Part shown: piece after piece, positions 25,694 to 34,985 of the stretch | Layout of the letters: each line of letters begins with the position of its first letter | Position numbering within the stretch: the stretch's first letter is position 1 | Source: an uncultured Erythrobacter sp. | GTDB taxonomy: Bacteria > Pseudomonadota > Alphaproteobacteria > Sphingomonadales > Sphingomonadaceae | Assembly (NCBI RefSeq): GCF_958304185.1 | Contig: NZ_OY284433.1 | Location: forward strand, 1,674,001-1,738,000 | Length of the DNA stretch: 64,000 nt | Direction: 5' to 3' | The notes under the pieces: model-generated | What the model saw: only the letters and a program-made list of their open reading frames with translations | Database searches by the model: none | What the model was told of the DNA's origin: nothing | Made by a program: the position numbers and the translations under genes

Positions 25694-26797
25694 ATGAACA
25701 CCGCCAGACCCGAACCCAAACCCTGGATCGCCGAGATCCACGCCTACGTCCCAGGTAAGTCGAAGTCGGCGAGCGGGACACCGCTGACCAAGCTGTCGGC
25801 CAACGAGAACCCGCTCGGCTCCAGCCCGGCGGCGCTGGCGGCGCTGGCTGAAGGCCATATGGCGGCGGACTATCCCGATCCCGATGCGCGGGCGCTGCGC
25901 GAGAAGATCGCCGAAGTGCATGGCCTCGATCCCGACCGGATCGTGTGCGGCACAGGCTCGGGTGAGCTGCTGCATTGCGCGGTGCAGGCGCTGGCCGGGC
26001 CGGGGGACGAAGTGCTGGCCTCGCGCTATTCTTTCTCGCTCTATCCGTTGCTGGCGCAGAAGATCGGCGCGACCCCGGTGTTTGCTGACCCCGAAGGCTA
26101 TGCCGCGAGCGTCGACAATCTGCTGGCGGCTGTGACGCCCGCCACCAAGGTCGTGCTGCTCGACAACCCGAACAACCCGGTCGGCAGCTTCCTGCCCCCG
26201 TCCGAAGTCGCGCGGCTCCACGCGGGCCTGCCGTCCGACGTGCTGCTGATCGTTGACGAGGCTTACGGCGAGTATGTCGATCCGGCCCTGCAACAGGCGG
26301 CGTTTGACCTCGCTGCGCGGTATGAGAACGTGCTGGTCAGTCGCACCTTCTCCAAGGCCTATGGCTTGGCGTCGGAGCGGGTCGGCTGGGTTACCGGCGC
26401 GCCGCATCTGATCGATCTGGTCAACCGGCTGCGCGGGGCGTTCAACGTCTCGGTCAGCGGGCAGAAGGCCGCGCTGGCGGCGCTGGACGATCAGGACTTC
26501 GTGGGCGCCAGCCGCGAGCACAACACCGCCGAACGCGCACGTCTGGCCGACGCCATCGCGATGCTCGGCAACCACGGCCTGTCCGCCTCGCCCAGCGAAG
26601 CCAACTTCCTGCTGGTGCATTTCGAAGGCGAAGTGAGCGCGACTGAGGCGGTCGAGGCTTTGTCCGAGGCCGGTTACGCCGTGCGTCATCTGCCGGGCCA
26701 GGGCCTGCCGAACGCGGTGCGCATCACAATCGGCAAGTCGGACGACATGACCCGCGTGATCGCTTGCCTGCGCGCCTTGTGCGGGGAAGCGGCGTGA
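25694..26797 (+). CDS. hisC: Histidinol-phosphate / aromatic aminotransferase
   Basis: A 367-residue PLP enzyme of fold type I, class II. Marks: [19 protein letters not shown], the [11 protein letters not shown] phosphate loop, [22 protein letters not shown] and the PLP lysine K221 in [17 protein letters not shown], with NAVRITIG near the end. HisC enzymes transaminate histidinol phosphate and often prephenate or phenylpyruvate. The open frame extends 16 codons upstream through the palindrome; the ATG at 25694 avoids that. It overlaps tyrC by 4 bases, an arrangement also known from Zymomonas, which supports a dual role in histidine and tyrosine/phenylalanine synthesis. Confidence 0.92.
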   Translation: MNTARPEPKPWIAEIHAYVPGKSKSASGTPLTKLSANENPLGSSPAALAALAEGHMAADYPDPDARALREKIAEVHGLDPDRIVCGTGSGELLHCAVQALAGPGDEVLASRYSFSLYPLLAQKIGATPVFADPEGYAASVDNLLAAVTPATKVVLLDNPNNPVGSFLPPSEVARLHAGLPSDVLLIVDEAYGEYVDPALQQAAFDLAARYENVLVSRTFSKAYGLASERVGWVTGAPHLIDLVNRLRGAFNVSVSGQKAALAALDDQDFVGASREHNTAERARLADAIAMLGNHGLSASPSEANFLLVHFEGEVSATEAVEALSEAGYAVRHLPGQGLPNAVRITIGKSDDMTRVIACLRALCGEAA

Positions 26798-27702
26798 CCA
26801 TCACCCGCGTCGCCATCATCGGCCTCGGCCTGCTGGGTGGCTCGATCGGGCTGGCGGTGAAGGCGCGCGGCCTCGCCATCGCCACCACCGGCTGGGATCG
26901 CGACCCATCGGTGCGCGCACGCGCGGCGGAGCGTGGGTTGGTGGAGACCGTCTGCGAGACCGCTGAGGACGCCGTGGCCGCCGCCGATCTCGTGATCCTG
27001 TGCGTCCCCGTCGGCGCGATGGGCGATGCGGCGCGGGCGATTGCGCCGGGCCTCGCGCCCCATGCGATCATCAGCGATGTCGGCTCGTCCAAGGAAGCCG
27101 TCGCCTCCGCACTGGCCGAGGCGCTGCCGGGCGCCTGCATCATCCCTGCACACCCTGTCGCGGGTACCGAGCAGAGCGGGCCCGACGCCGGGTTCGCCAC
27201 CTTGTTTGCAGGCCGCTGGTGCATCATCACCCCGCCCGAAGGCTGCGATCCGGCGCAGCTGGAGGCGCTCAGCGCATTCTGGACCGCGCTCGGCTCCAAG
27301 GTCGAGCTGATGGACGCCGCGCACCACGATCTGGTGCTCGCCGTCACCAGCCACATCCCGCACCTCATCGCCTACACCATCGTCGGCACTGCGAGCGATC
27401 TGGAGGACGTCACCCAGAGCGAGGTCATCAAGTACTCCGCCGGCGGCTTCCGCGATTTCACCCGCATCGCCGCGTCCGACCCCGTCATGTGGCGCGACGT
27501 GTTCCTGACCAACCGGGGCGCGGTGCTGGAGATGCTGGGCCGCTTCACCGAAGACCTCACCGCGATGCAGCGCGCGATCCGCTCCGCCGACGGCGATGCG
27601 CTGTTCGACCTCTTCACCCGCACCCGCGCGATCCGCCGGCAGGTGATCGAGCAAGGGCAGGACGACGAACGCCCCGATTTCGGGCGCGAACACGGGGCGT
27701 AG
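26794..27702 (+). CDS. tyrC: Prephenate/arogenate (cyclohexadienyl) dehydrogenase
   Basis: A 302-residue NAD(P)-dependent dehydrogenase of the TyrA family making the tyrosine precursor. An N-terminal Rossmann fold ([21 protein letters not shown]) is followed by [39 protein letters not shown], the catalytic [17 protein letters not shown] helix and [25 protein letters not shown]. There is no ACT domain or fused chorismate mutase. The GTG start overlaps the hisC TGA as GTGA, so translation is coupled. Confidence 0.93.
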   Translation: MTITRVAIIGLGLLGGSIGLAVKARGLAIATTGWDRDPSVRARAAERGLVETVCETAEDAVAAADLVILCVPVGAMGDAARAIAPGLAPHAIISDVGSSKEAVASALAEALPGACIIPAHPVAGTEQSGPDAGFATLFAGRWCIITPPEGCDPAQLEALSAFWTALGSKVELMDAAHHDLVLAVTSHIPHLIAYTIVGTASDLEDVTQSEVIKYSAGGFRDFTRIAASDPVMWRDVFLTNRGAVLEMLGRFTEDLTAMQRAIRSADGDALFDLFTRTRAIRRQVIEQGQDDERPDFGREHGA

Positions 27703-28117
27703 GACCAAGTCTCCCCGCACCTCGGCGCGCCTGTTGGAGACACATGAGACACTGTCCAGAAACACAAAAAGCCTCCCGCCCCGCGCAGGCCCCCGCAGGG
27801 CGGCCATACGGAGCGGCAAAAGCAGATTTCGCGTAGTTCATGCAGGTCACGCTGACAGGGGAGGGCAAAGTAGGAAAGCCAGTCGGCTTTGCACCCGTTT
27901 TAAAAAAGCCCGCCCTTCCGCAATCAAACCCGGAGCGGACATTCCTGGCTAAGTCCGCAATAGCGACGAAGGTGGTGATTCAAGCCGGCGGGCCACGGTG
28001 GTTAGCTTGCCCATCGTTGTGCGATCGATTCTAACACTTTGCAGATTGGGCGAAAGCAGCAAAGCTTACGCGCCGTTACACAAACCCGATTGCAGAGGTT
28101 AAACTGACCAGCGCATC
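27703..28117. other. Intergenic stretch, no gene seen
   Basis: About 415 bases between tyrC and the GDPD-like gene, both reading inward. Composition falls from GC-rich to mixed after about 27840. Short open frames here lack a ribosome site or family resemblance. No terminator with a clear T run follows tyrC. Confidence 0.6.
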
Positions 28118-28807
28118 CTACCCAGGAATCAGGCAGTCAGTGTAAAAACCGGCCACATCCAGATTTAACGACTCATTCACCGTATGAAGAAATACCGGCT
28201 TGGAGGTTAAGTGGGCTTGATCTGCGCGATCAACAGGCATGGTTACTGCAAACAAATCGGTTCGATCCGCAAACTCTGACCATTTATAGTAACTTGGTAA
28301 GCGGTATAGAGTGAAGATTGGCTTCCTGAATCCAAAACTCTGAACTGGCAAATACTCAGATGGTTGGTAAATCTGAGGAATGAATCTATCACGAAGGTCA
28401 CCAGAGGCTGCAGCCAGCATACGCAGACCCGAGACGTTATTCGTCTTAAAGTCAGTAACGATAAGCGCATCCGGATGTGAACGCATCCAGTTCAACAGGT
28501 CGACAAGCGGGACAACTTTCCGATCTTCATCATCGTGAGCAAGAACAATACCGCCTGAATTCATGAAATCTATTTCTATTAGTCTTAGCCCATTGCGATA
28601 AGCCAAATCCATAGCTTCAATGTCATTCGTGTAGGTCGCCGTTGGGAGCCCGCCGCCTGCATGGGCGATGAGAGCCTTTCCTGTAATCGGGGTATATGCA
28701 TCACAACCCGGATGTGACTTTGGCGCAAACCTCCAGATTCCAATGAATGCCAAGGCCGCAAGTGCAGCCATCCAGACTAATTTTCTTTGAAGAGAAATGT
28801 GTGTCAC
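28118..28807 (-). CDS. GDPD-like (glycerophosphodiester phosphodiesterase fold) membrane-anchored protein
   Basis: A 229-residue protein with an N-terminal membrane anchor or signal (LVWMAALAALAFIGIWRFA) and a TIM-barrel domain resembling GDPD: LIAHAGGGLPTATYTNDIEAM, GLRLIEIDFMNSGGIVLAHDDED and ALIVTDFKTNNVSGL. The E-x-D and HD elements are present, but the first motif is HA instead of the catalytic HR, so classic GDPD chemistry is doubtful; it may be a divergent member acting on another lipid or polysaccharide. The gene is clearly richer in A and T than its neighbours and uses AGT, TTA, ATA-type codons, a sign of acquisition. Confidence 0.7.
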   Translation of the reverse strand: MTHISLQRKLVWMAALAALAFIGIWRFAPKSHPGCDAYTPITGKALIAHAGGGLPTATYTNDIEAMDLAYRNGLRLIEIDFMNSGGIVLAHDDEDRKVVPLVDLLNWMRSHPDALIVTDFKTNNVSGLRMLAAASGDLRDRFIPQIYQPSEYLPVQSFGFRKPIFTLYRLPSYYKWSEFADRTDLFAVTMPVDRADQAHLTSKPVFLHTVNESLNLDVAGFYTDCLIPG

Positions 28808-28986
28808 CGTCCGAAGCTACACATCTGGCTTTTCTACTGCCACCCCATTTCTACCGCCGTTCTAAGAGTTATGACGTGATTGGGTGGGCATACTTGCGTG
28901 GATCACTTTGGTGGTAGTATCCATCCAAGTTCCGCCTTTAACCCAGCACCATCGTCGCCCGCTAGCGGCCATTCCGCCCCGCAAGG

Positions 28987-29679
28987 CTACCCGTTCAACA
29001 CATTGATCGCATCATGCACCCGCGCCTCAACCTCTTCGCGGGGCAGACCCGCCGGGATCACCTCGCCGACCTTGTAGGTGATCCGCCCCGGCCGCTTCAC
29101 CACATGGTGATAGGCCGCGCCGCTATCCACTGCGATGGGCACCACGGGCAGGCGCAGCAGCTTGTAGAGGCCCGCAAAGCCCGCTTGCAGCGGCGGGCGG
29201 GTGCCATGGGCGACGCGGGTCCCTTCGGGGAAGATGACCAGCGGGCGGCCCTCGTCCACGCGCTGTTTGGCCAGTGCCAGCATGGCGCGCAGCGTCTTGG
29301 CGCCCTTGTCGCGCGCCACCGGGATCAGCCCATAGGTCCGCGCCGAATAGCCCCAGCCGGGGATCGCGAACAGCTCCTGCTTGGCGAACACCGCCGGGAG
29401 CGTGAACAGGCGCGGGGTGTCGATCGCTTCGAAAAAGCTCTCATGCTTGACCGCGATCAACACCGGCCCATCGGGCAAGGCGCCATCCATCACCACCTCG
29501 ATGCCGAGCAGATTGCGGACGCACCACAGGTGCCAATACCCCCAGCGCTCCACAATCGGCCCGAGCCAGCGGCGCTGCGCGACCACGGCCACCACCGAAG
29601 CGATGACCAGCAGTGCGCTGCCGCCGTAGAACAGCACGTAGAAGACAAGCGATCGCAGGGCCGCCAGCAACCAAGTCAA
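28987..29679 (-). CDS. plsC: 1-acyl-sn-glycerol-3-phosphate acyltransferase-like protein
   Basis: A 230-residue membrane-associated acyltransferase of the PlsC family. A hydrophobic N-terminus (SLVFYVLFYGGSALLVIASVVAVV) precedes the motifs: VKHESFFEAID (HX4E in place of the classic HX4D, a variant I recall from related alphaproteobacteria), GLIPVARDKGAKTLRAML, IFPEGTRVAHGTRPPLQ and LPVVPIAVDSG. It would make phosphatidic acid from lysophosphatidic acid. Its start overlaps the end of the YdcF-like gene by 4 bases; both belong to the ftsE-ftsX operon. Confidence 0.88.
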   Translation of the reverse strand: MTWLLAALRSLVFYVLFYGGSALLVIASVVAVVAQRRWLGPIVERWGYWHLWCVRNLLGIEVVMDGALPDGPVLIAVKHESFFEAIDTPRLFTLPAVFAKQELFAIPGWGYSARTYGLIPVARDKGAKTLRAMLALAKQRVDEGRPLVIFPEGTRVAHGTRPPLQAGFAGLYKLLRLPVVPIAVDSGAAYHHVVKRPGRITYKVGEVIPAGLPREEVEARVHDAINVLNG

Positions 29680-30209
29680 AGGTCAGCCAGACCCGCCGCA
29701 CGGCTAGCGATCAACTTGTGATATTCGAGGAACAGCGTGCCGAGATCGGGCTGTGAGGGCACAGCATCGCGGATCACGGTAACATGATCGGGCAGCGTCC
29801 GGTCAAGCTCACCTGCGGCGCGGCGCATATGCCAATCGGTCGTCACCAGCCGCAGCGAGCGAACCTCTTTCTGCGCAACCCACTTGGCGGTTTCGGCGGC
29901 GTTGCTGCGGGTATCGACCGCCGCAAAGCCCAATGTGACGCAGCAGTCCATCTCGGCCGCCGAGACGCCGAATTCGGCAGCAAATTCGACCGGGCGCACT
30001 TCGCGGTCGACGCCGCTGACCAGCATTTTGTCGGCCAGCCCTTTGTCCAGCACTTCAAGCCCGCGCGCGATCCGCCCCGGCCCGCCGGTGACGACGATCA
30101 CCGCATCGGTGGTCACGGCCTCGGCCACGGGCTTGGGCAGGGCGACGGCAAACCACAGGAAGCCGATCGCCCACGCCAGAAACATCAAGGAGACTACACG
30201 CCGGATCAT
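29676..30209 (-). CDS. YdcF-family (DUF218) membrane-anchored protein
   Basis: A 177-residue protein with an N-terminal membrane segment (VVSLMFLAWAIGFLWFAVAL) and a DUF218 domain: TDAVIVVTGGPGRIARGLEVLDKGLADKMLVSGVD, DTRSNAAETAKWV and SLRLVTTDWHMRRAAGEL. Members such as SanA/ElyC affect envelope permeability and peptidoglycan precursor or enterobacterial antigen supply; here the substrate is unknown. The ATG at 30209 precedes the membrane helix. It lies 10 bases after ftsX and overlaps plsC, so a four-gene envelope operon is likely. Confidence 0.86.
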   Translation of the reverse strand: MIRRVVSLMFLAWAIGFLWFAVALPKPVAEAVTTDAVIVVTGGPGRIARGLEVLDKGLADKMLVSGVDREVRPVEFAAEFGVSAAEMDCCVTLGFAAVDTRSNAAETAKWVAQKEVRSLRLVTTDWHMRRAAGELDRTLPDHVTVIRDAVPSQPDLGTLFLEYHKLIASRAAGLADL

Positions 30210-30219
30210 GGGTCTGAGC

Positions 30220-31167
30220 CTAAAGCATGTCGCGCAAGGCAAGCGCAATGGTGATCCGCGCGGTCACCAAGGCGAGCAGCACCCCGATCAGCGGGATCAT
30301 CGCGATCACCAGCCAATCTGTCAGCCCCAAACCGCCGCTGCCGACCATTCCGCTGTCGAGCGCGGCGAATTGCTGGCCGAGCAGCCACACCGCGCCAACG
30401 CCAAGGCCAGCGCCTGCAAGCGCGCCGAACACCGCCTCGCGCAGCACATCGCGCAGGAACACCGCCGACATCTGCTTCTCACTGGCGCCGAGCAGGTGCA
30501 TGATCTCGACCGTGTCGCGCGCGCCGGCAAAGGCATTGCGCGCCGCCAGCCACACCGCTGCTGCGGTCGCCAGCGCGACCAAGGCGATCAGGCCGAGCGC
30601 GAGATATTGCATGGCCAACAGCGCATCATAGACCGGGCGCAGGAAATCGCCTTGGGCATCGACCCGGGCACCGGGCACTTGAGCGGCCAGCGCAGCCTCG
30701 ATCCGCGTGATGTCCGCGCGGCTGGCGCTGCCGGTCAGCTCGACATCGATCAGCGCCGGGATCGGCACGTCATTGCTGGTCGCGCCTTCGCCGAGCCAGG
30801 GTTCGAGCAAGGCGACCAGCTCCGCCTCGGGCACCAGCCGCACGGATTGCACGCCTTCCATCCGGGTCAGCACCTTGACCGCCGCCGCGCCGCGCTCGGC
30901 CCGCAGATCGGGATTGGGCTCGATCACCTGCACGCTCACCGCGCTGGACAGATCGGCCCGCGCGTTGGTGGCAAGGTTGCGCAGGGCGAGGCCGCCCGCC
31001 GCGGCGATCACCACCAGGGCGATCAGGATCGCGATGACCCACGGGATCGGCCCGGTCAGCCGCGTCGGGGGCAGCAGCCGCGCCGCCGCGCGTCCGCGCG
31101 GGCGGACGGGTGCGGCCTCGACCACCTCGGTCTCAGGCTCGGCGGGGAGCGGGGGAAGCGTGCTCAC
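30220..31167 (-). CDS. ftsX: Cell division protein FtsX
   Basis: A 315-residue permease-like partner of FtsE. A proline-rich cytoplasmic N-terminus precedes the first helix (IPWVIAILIALVVIAAAGGLAL), an extracytoplasmic domain (about 70-190) and three further helices (YLALGLIALVALATAAAVWLAA, ALAGAGLGVGAVWLL, WLVIAMIPLIGVLLALV). RDTVEIMHLLGASEKQMSAVFLRDVLREA is the FtsX-specific coupling stretch. FtsEX transmits ATP hydrolysis to periplasmic peptidoglycan hydrolase activators such as EnvC. Starts within the ftsE stop (ATGA overlap). Confidence 0.94.
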   Translation of the reverse strand: MSTLPPLPAEPETEVVEAAPVRPRGRAAARLLPPTRLTGPIPWVIAILIALVVIAAAGGLALRNLATNARADLSSAVSVQVIEPNPDLRAERGAAAVKVLTRMEGVQSVRLVPEAELVALLEPWLGEGATSNDVPIPALIDVELTGSASRADITRIEAALAAQVPGARVDAQGDFLRPVYDALLAMQYLALGLIALVALATAAAVWLAARNAFAGARDTVEIMHLLGASEKQMSAVFLRDVLREAVFGALAGAGLGVGAVWLLGQQFAALDSGMVGSGGLGLTDWLVIAMIPLIGVLLALVTARITIALALRDML

Positions 31168-31904
31168 TCCGGCTCGCCTCCACCCGGCGAAACCGCGCGC
31201 GGCGGATAGCGCAGCGCGCCGGTCGGGTCGGACAGCTGGCCCTTGTGCAGGCGCATGATCAGCGAATCCGGCACCTTCTTGAGCAGGTGGACATCGTGGG
31301 TCGCCACCACCACCGTCGTGCCGACGCGGTTGTTGAGGGATTCGAACAAGCGCAGCAGCTTCAGCGCCATGTCGGGGTCGACGTTACCGGTCGGCTCGTC
31401 GGCGATCAGCATCTTGGGCCGGACAATCACCGCACGGGCGATGGCGACGCGCTGCTGCTCCCCGCCCGACATGGTGGGCGGCACGGCATGGGCGCGGTGC
31501 GACAGGCCGACCCAATCGAGCATATCGCCGACCGACTTCACCACCTTCTTCTCGTCCGTCCCCGCCAGCCGCAGCGGCAACGCGACATTGTCGAAGGCGG
31601 TGAGATAGGGGACCAGCCGGAAGTTCTGGAACACGACCCCGAGCCGCCGCCGCAGCTCCGGCAGCCGTTCGCGCGGCATGGTGATCAGATCCTGCCCGAA
31701 CATCCGGATCGCCCCGCGCGATGGCCGCTGCGCCAAGTAGAGCAGCTTCAGCAGCGAAGTCTTCCCCGCCCCGCTCGCGCCGGTGAGAAAGTAGAAGCTG
31801 CCGGGATAAAGCGTGAAGCTGAGATTGCTCAGCACCTCGGGATCGGTGCCGTAGCGCAAGCCGACATTGTCGAATTTCACTTGTCCGGCGAGGCGATCAT
31901 TCAT
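31164..31904 (-). CDS. ftsE: Cell division ATP-binding protein FtsE
   Basis: A 246-residue ABC ATPase of the divisome. Walker A is GASGAGKTS, the Q-loop VVFQNFRLVPYLTAFDNVALPL, the signature MSGGEQQRVAIARAV, Walker B MLIADEPTG and the switch ATHDVHLL. The C-terminal LRYPPRAVSPGGGEPE tail is a little long. The ATG at 31904 gives MNDRLAGQVKFDNVGLRYG; an upstream in-frame ATG at 31913 is possible. First gene of the ftsE-ftsX-ydcF-plsC run and divergent from the zinc-ribbon gene. Confidence 0.95.
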   Translation of the reverse strand: MNDRLAGQVKFDNVGLRYGTDPEVLSNLSFTLYPGSFYFLTGASGAGKTSLLKLLYLAQRPSRGAIRMFGQDLITMPRERLPELRRRLGVVFQNFRLVPYLTAFDNVALPLRLAGTDEKKVVKSVGDMLDWVGLSHRAHAVPPTMSGGEQQRVAIARAVIVRPKMLIADEPTGNVDPDMALKLLRLFESLNNRVGTTVVVATHDVHLLKKVPDSLIMRLHKGQLSDPTGALRYPPRAVSPGGGEPE

Positions 31905-32069
31905 GCCGCGCACCTATCAGGGGGGCAGGCACGGGGGAAGCCGGAGATCGCAATGCAGGCCATCGATTGCCCGATTTACGCCCCGTAATGTGGAAAACAG
32001 AGAGTAAATAGGGGGCTCTGCCGCAGTTGGTCTTGTGCGCGAGAGTGTGGCGAGTATGCAATTTGTGAC

Positions 32070-33020
32070 ATGATCATCGCTTGCCCAGCCTGCGGCACCC
32101 GTTACGCCGTGCCTGATGCTGCCATCGGCAGTGAGGGCCGCACCGTGCGCTGCGCCAAGTGCAAGCATAGCTGGTTCCAGGATCCGCCCCCATCACCCGA
32201 GGGCGCAGCGCCGTCGGACGTGTCTCCGGCCGAGCCTGCCGCGACGCAGCCTGCGCCGCCGGTGACCGAGCCTGTGGCGGTCGCTCCGGCTCCCCCAGCA
32301 CAGCAATCCTTTGTGGCAGCGCCCGCTCCCGAACCCGAAACCGTCGGCCCCTCGGTCAGCCACTGGCGCTCGCCCGAACCGCCCGCTGCGCCGAACGCCA
32401 CCGAAGGAGACGCCGCCGTGGCCGCTCCTGCGTCGCGGCGCGGCTTCGGTACGCGCGGCGAAACGCCGGTCGAAGCGGCACCGCCGGAACCGATTGCGAT
32501 TGCCGACGACACGCCCGATCCGCCCTTCGCGGATGACGAAGACGAGGAGGACGGCGGCTCGCAATTCGGGTACCGCGCGCCCTTCACCCGGCGGCGCAAC
32601 ACGCTGCGGATGTGGACGCTGGCGGCCATGCTGTTTGCAGCGATGGTGCTGGGTACGATCGTGGCGGTAAATTACTACGGCCTGCCCGAATGGGTGCCGA
32701 TCAGCCGCCCGACCTTCGGTGTCAGCCGTCCGGGACTTGAACTCGATTTCCCCCCGGCCGAGCAGAAGAAGAAGATGCTCGAAACCGGCGAGGAGATCTT
32801 CGGGGTGCGCGGGACAATCACCAATAATGGGCGGGAGAGCCTTGATGTCCCCAACCTTCTGGTGGTGTTCAGCGACCGGCGAGATCGCAATATCGGCGAC
32901 TGGCCGGTAACTCCGGCCAAGCGCCGCCTCGCCCCCGGTGAGACGATCACTGTGACCCAGGCGATCACCAACATCCCGCCCGGCGCCGCCAAGGCTGCCA
33001 TCGGCTGGGCGCCCAACTGA
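32070..33020 (+). CDS. MJ0042-type zinc-ribbon / DUF3426 membrane protein
   Basis: A 316-residue protein beginning with a zinc ribbon, [31 protein letters not shown] (four cysteines at residues 5, 8, 28 and 31). A long Pro/Ala/Glu-rich low-complexity linker follows (about 36-170), then one transmembrane helix ([21 protein letters not shown]) and a C-terminal beta domain like DUF3426 ([26 protein letters not shown]). Commonly placed beside ftsEX in sphingomonads (from memory); function unknown. No strong ribosome site precedes the ATG. Confidence 0.85.
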   Translation: MIIACPACGTRYAVPDAAIGSEGRTVRCAKCKHSWFQDPPPSPEGAAPSDVSPAEPAATQPAPPVTEPVAVAPAPPAQQSFVAAPAPEPETVGPSVSHWRSPEPPAAPNATEGDAAVAAPASRRGFGTRGETPVEAAPPEPIAIADDTPDPPFADDEDEEDGGSQFGYRAPFTRRRNTLRMWTLAAMLFAAMVLGTIVAVNYYGLPEWVPISRPTFGVSRPGLELDFPPAEQKKKMLETGEEIFGVRGTITNNGRESLDVPNLLVVFSDRRDRNIGDWPVTPAKRRLAPGETITVTQAITNIPPGAAKAAIGWAPN

Positions 33021-33140
33021 CCCCCTGATGACGCGCCAATCGCAAGCCATCGTCAAAGAGCTTGCGCGGCGCCATACCCCTTGCTAGGGGCGCGCTCCTA
33101 CCGCGGGGCCAGCACTTTGGCTGCCCCGACAAACCCGAGT

Positions 33141-33227
33141 GCGGTCGTGGCGGAATTGGTAGACGCGCAACGTTGAGGTCGTTGTGGGCGAAAGCCCGTG
33201 GAAGTTCGAGTCTTCTCGACCGCACCA
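33141..33227 (+). tRNA. tRNA-Leu (anticodon GAG)
   Basis: An 87-base class II tRNA: acceptor GCGGTCG pairing with CGACCGC, D-arm with GGAATTGGTAGACGC, anticodon arm CAACG-TTGAGGT-CGTTG with anticodon GAG, a long variable arm (GGGCGAAAGCCC hairpin), T-arm with GTTCGAGTC, discriminator A and encoded CCA. DNA after it is compositionally mixed and holds a recombinase remnant. Confidence 0.96.
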
Positions 33228-33430
33228 AACAGTCAGCCAAGCAGACATAGTTTCGCCTCCGGGCGCTCTGCACCCCAAAAGTGGCGCAGTTCTGCGGGCT
33301 TTGTGGTGGCGCTTCAGCTAGATGCAGAAGCCAGAGACGGGCTCCAAGCTCGGAACATCGCTTGGAATATCGTCGGTATCTTTGTCTAGAAAAACCTGTC
33401 TTCACGTCGATTTGATTGGATAAGACGGCT

Positions 33431-33702
33431 TCAGGCGCAGTGACCGAACTGCCGCTCCTGCTCAGCCCAGTCGCGCGAAATAGCGTTCAACAAAAGGGCG
33501 TGCCGGTTGATTCTATCCGGCTGAGCTCCCGTCACAATTGTCTCAACTATCCGTGGGCTGAGCCAAGAGAGCCGCAGCAATCTCACGAGATGCGTGCGGC
33601 AACGGTTCTCCGTCTTGCCAAGCTGATTGAGGCTGAGTCCCGGATTTGCAAGCACCAGCTTTTGGGCTCCCTCGGCATCCACCAGCAAAGCGATCAAATC
33701 TT
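33431..33702 (-). pseudogene. C-terminal remnant of a serine recombinase (resolvase/invertase family)
   Basis: The minus-strand frame, open from 33748 to a stop at 33431, encodes about 90 residues resembling the helix-turn-helix tail of recombinase-family proteins: KLVLANPGLSLNQLGKTENR, then RTHLVRLLRLSWLSPRIVET, and DWAEQERQFG at the end. The catalytic resolvase domain that should precede this is absent; instead the frame runs into the 3' end of the NmrA-like gene. A related fragment is at 62607-62807 on the other strand, sharing 25 of 36 residues in the best stretch. Family call from memory of such tails, not a search. Confidence 0.55.
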
Positions 33703-34629
33703 TCAGGATCTCGGCAGGCCGGCACTCCAGTCCTTTGATTTTGCCCATTCGAGATGGCGCGTCGGCTCCATGCCGAGCAGATCGCGGGCGAACTGCGGGT
33801 TGACCAGCAAGGGCGAGGCGGCCTGAGAATTATAGAACGCGTAGAACTTCGCCATGCCATCATAGATGCTCAGCGGTGTCACCTCCCGCGAACCGGTCAC
33901 CATCGCACTCATGCGGGCCGCGAACTCCTCTGGCGCGAGGCTTTCGAAACGCACTGTGCGACCGACCGCTTCAGAAAGGTTCGCCGCGACATCATCGCCG
34001 ACCAGCGCTTCCGGGCCACCGAGCGGGACACGGCGGCCGTCAGCGGCATCAGTCTCGAGCGCGCGGCGCATCGCTTGGGCGACATCTTCAAGACAAACCC
34101 AGTTGATCAGCAGATCGGGCTTGGCCGGATAGGCGAAAATCCCTTCGCGCATGATCAATGGCCGGTTCCAGATCCGGTACTGGTTGTCCATGAACACGGT
34201 CGGTTCGATGAACACGCACGGGATGCCGGTTTCTTCCAGCGCGCGCTCGATGTCGCGGCGGCCGTCATGCGCAGACAGGTCAAGATCGTGGTCTGCGACG
34301 AAGCAGGCGGTGTTAAAGATGATCTTCTTCAGCCCCGCGCGCTTCGCTCCTGCTGCGATCTGGGTGCCGAAATGAGCAGCCTTTTCGCGGTCGAATTCGA
34401 ACGGCAGGTGGAAGGCGGCGGCATCTTGTCCGGCAAAGGCCTTCGCCATCGCATCGGCATCAGTGATGTCGGCATACACCGTTGGCAGATCGGGAAACGG
34501 CGTATCCGCCATAGCATTGCGCCGGCGCACCCCGGCGGTAACGTCGAAGCCGTGCGCGAGCAATTCGGCAACCAGCGGTTGACCTTGATCGGCAGGAGCG
34601 CCGAGGACACAGACCTTGCGGATCGTCAC
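33703..34629 (-). CDS. NmrA-like NAD(P)-binding protein
   Basis: A 308-residue atypical short-chain-dehydrogenase-like protein. The Rossmann start is VTIRKVCVLGAPADQGQPLVAELLAHGFDVTAGVRR; the GxxGxxG motif is altered to GAPADQG. YADITDADAMAKAFAGQDAAAFHLPFEFD, IFNTACFVADHDLDLSAHDGRRDIERALEETGIPCVFIEPTVFMDN and PDLLINWVCLEDVAQAMRRAL follow, as in NmrA/HSCARG proteins that sense or use NAD(P)H. I use the GTG at 34629, which has GGAGCG upstream. Its last codons overlap the recombinase-like frame, so the natural C-terminus may have been replaced by a recombination junction. Confidence 0.8.
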   Translation of the reverse strand: MTIRKVCVLGAPADQGQPLVAELLAHGFDVTAGVRRRNAMADTPFPDLPTVYADITDADAMAKAFAGQDAAAFHLPFEFDREKAAHFGTQIAAGAKRAGLKKIIFNTACFVADHDLDLSAHDGRRDIERALEETGIPCVFIEPTVFMDNQYRIWNRPLIMREGIFAYPAKPDLLINWVCLEDVAQAMRRALETDAADGRRVPLGGPEALVGDDVAANLSEAVGRTVRFESLAPEEFAARMSAMVTGSREVTPLSIYDGMAKFYAFYNSQAASPLLVNPQFARDLLGMEPTRHLEWAKSKDWSAGLPRS

Positions 34630-34985
34630 GACCAAGCGCTCCGACTCAAGCGCGCCATGCCGCGTGGCCCGACGCTCTGGAGCCATAGCGCATTGCTTGC
34701 CGGGCTAGCCGCGCGGTTGGAGCCCGAAACTCCTGTGACTTCAATTGATACCTGATCTTCAGTCGGTTGGAATAGGCGCTTCTCAGGTGCGATTTCGCGG
34801 TAAAAATTCACAATCTTGAACTCCCGTTCCCATGCACCCTGCCGCTCCGGCGGCCGTATCTCTTTCGGCCGATTAGCTACTGCTGCGGACCGCGGATATT
34901 CTTCAAATAGGCTAGGCACCGCATTGCAGCAGCAACTGGCCGGGTCGCAGTCGGCCCTTTGGACAAGCTTCCTACTGAAAAGCGG
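34630..34985. other. Intergenic stretch, no gene seen
   Basis: About 356 bases of mixed composition between the NmrA-like gene and the esterase gene, which are both on the minus strand. An open frame on the minus strand at 34626-34919 overlaps the NmrA-like start and shows no recognisable domain. No promoter or terminator stands out. Confidence 0.55.

Noticed and set aside
34626..34919. 97-codon minus-strand frame upstream of the NmrA-like gene
   Set aside because: Overlaps the NmrA-like start and shows no domain; more likely leader DNA.
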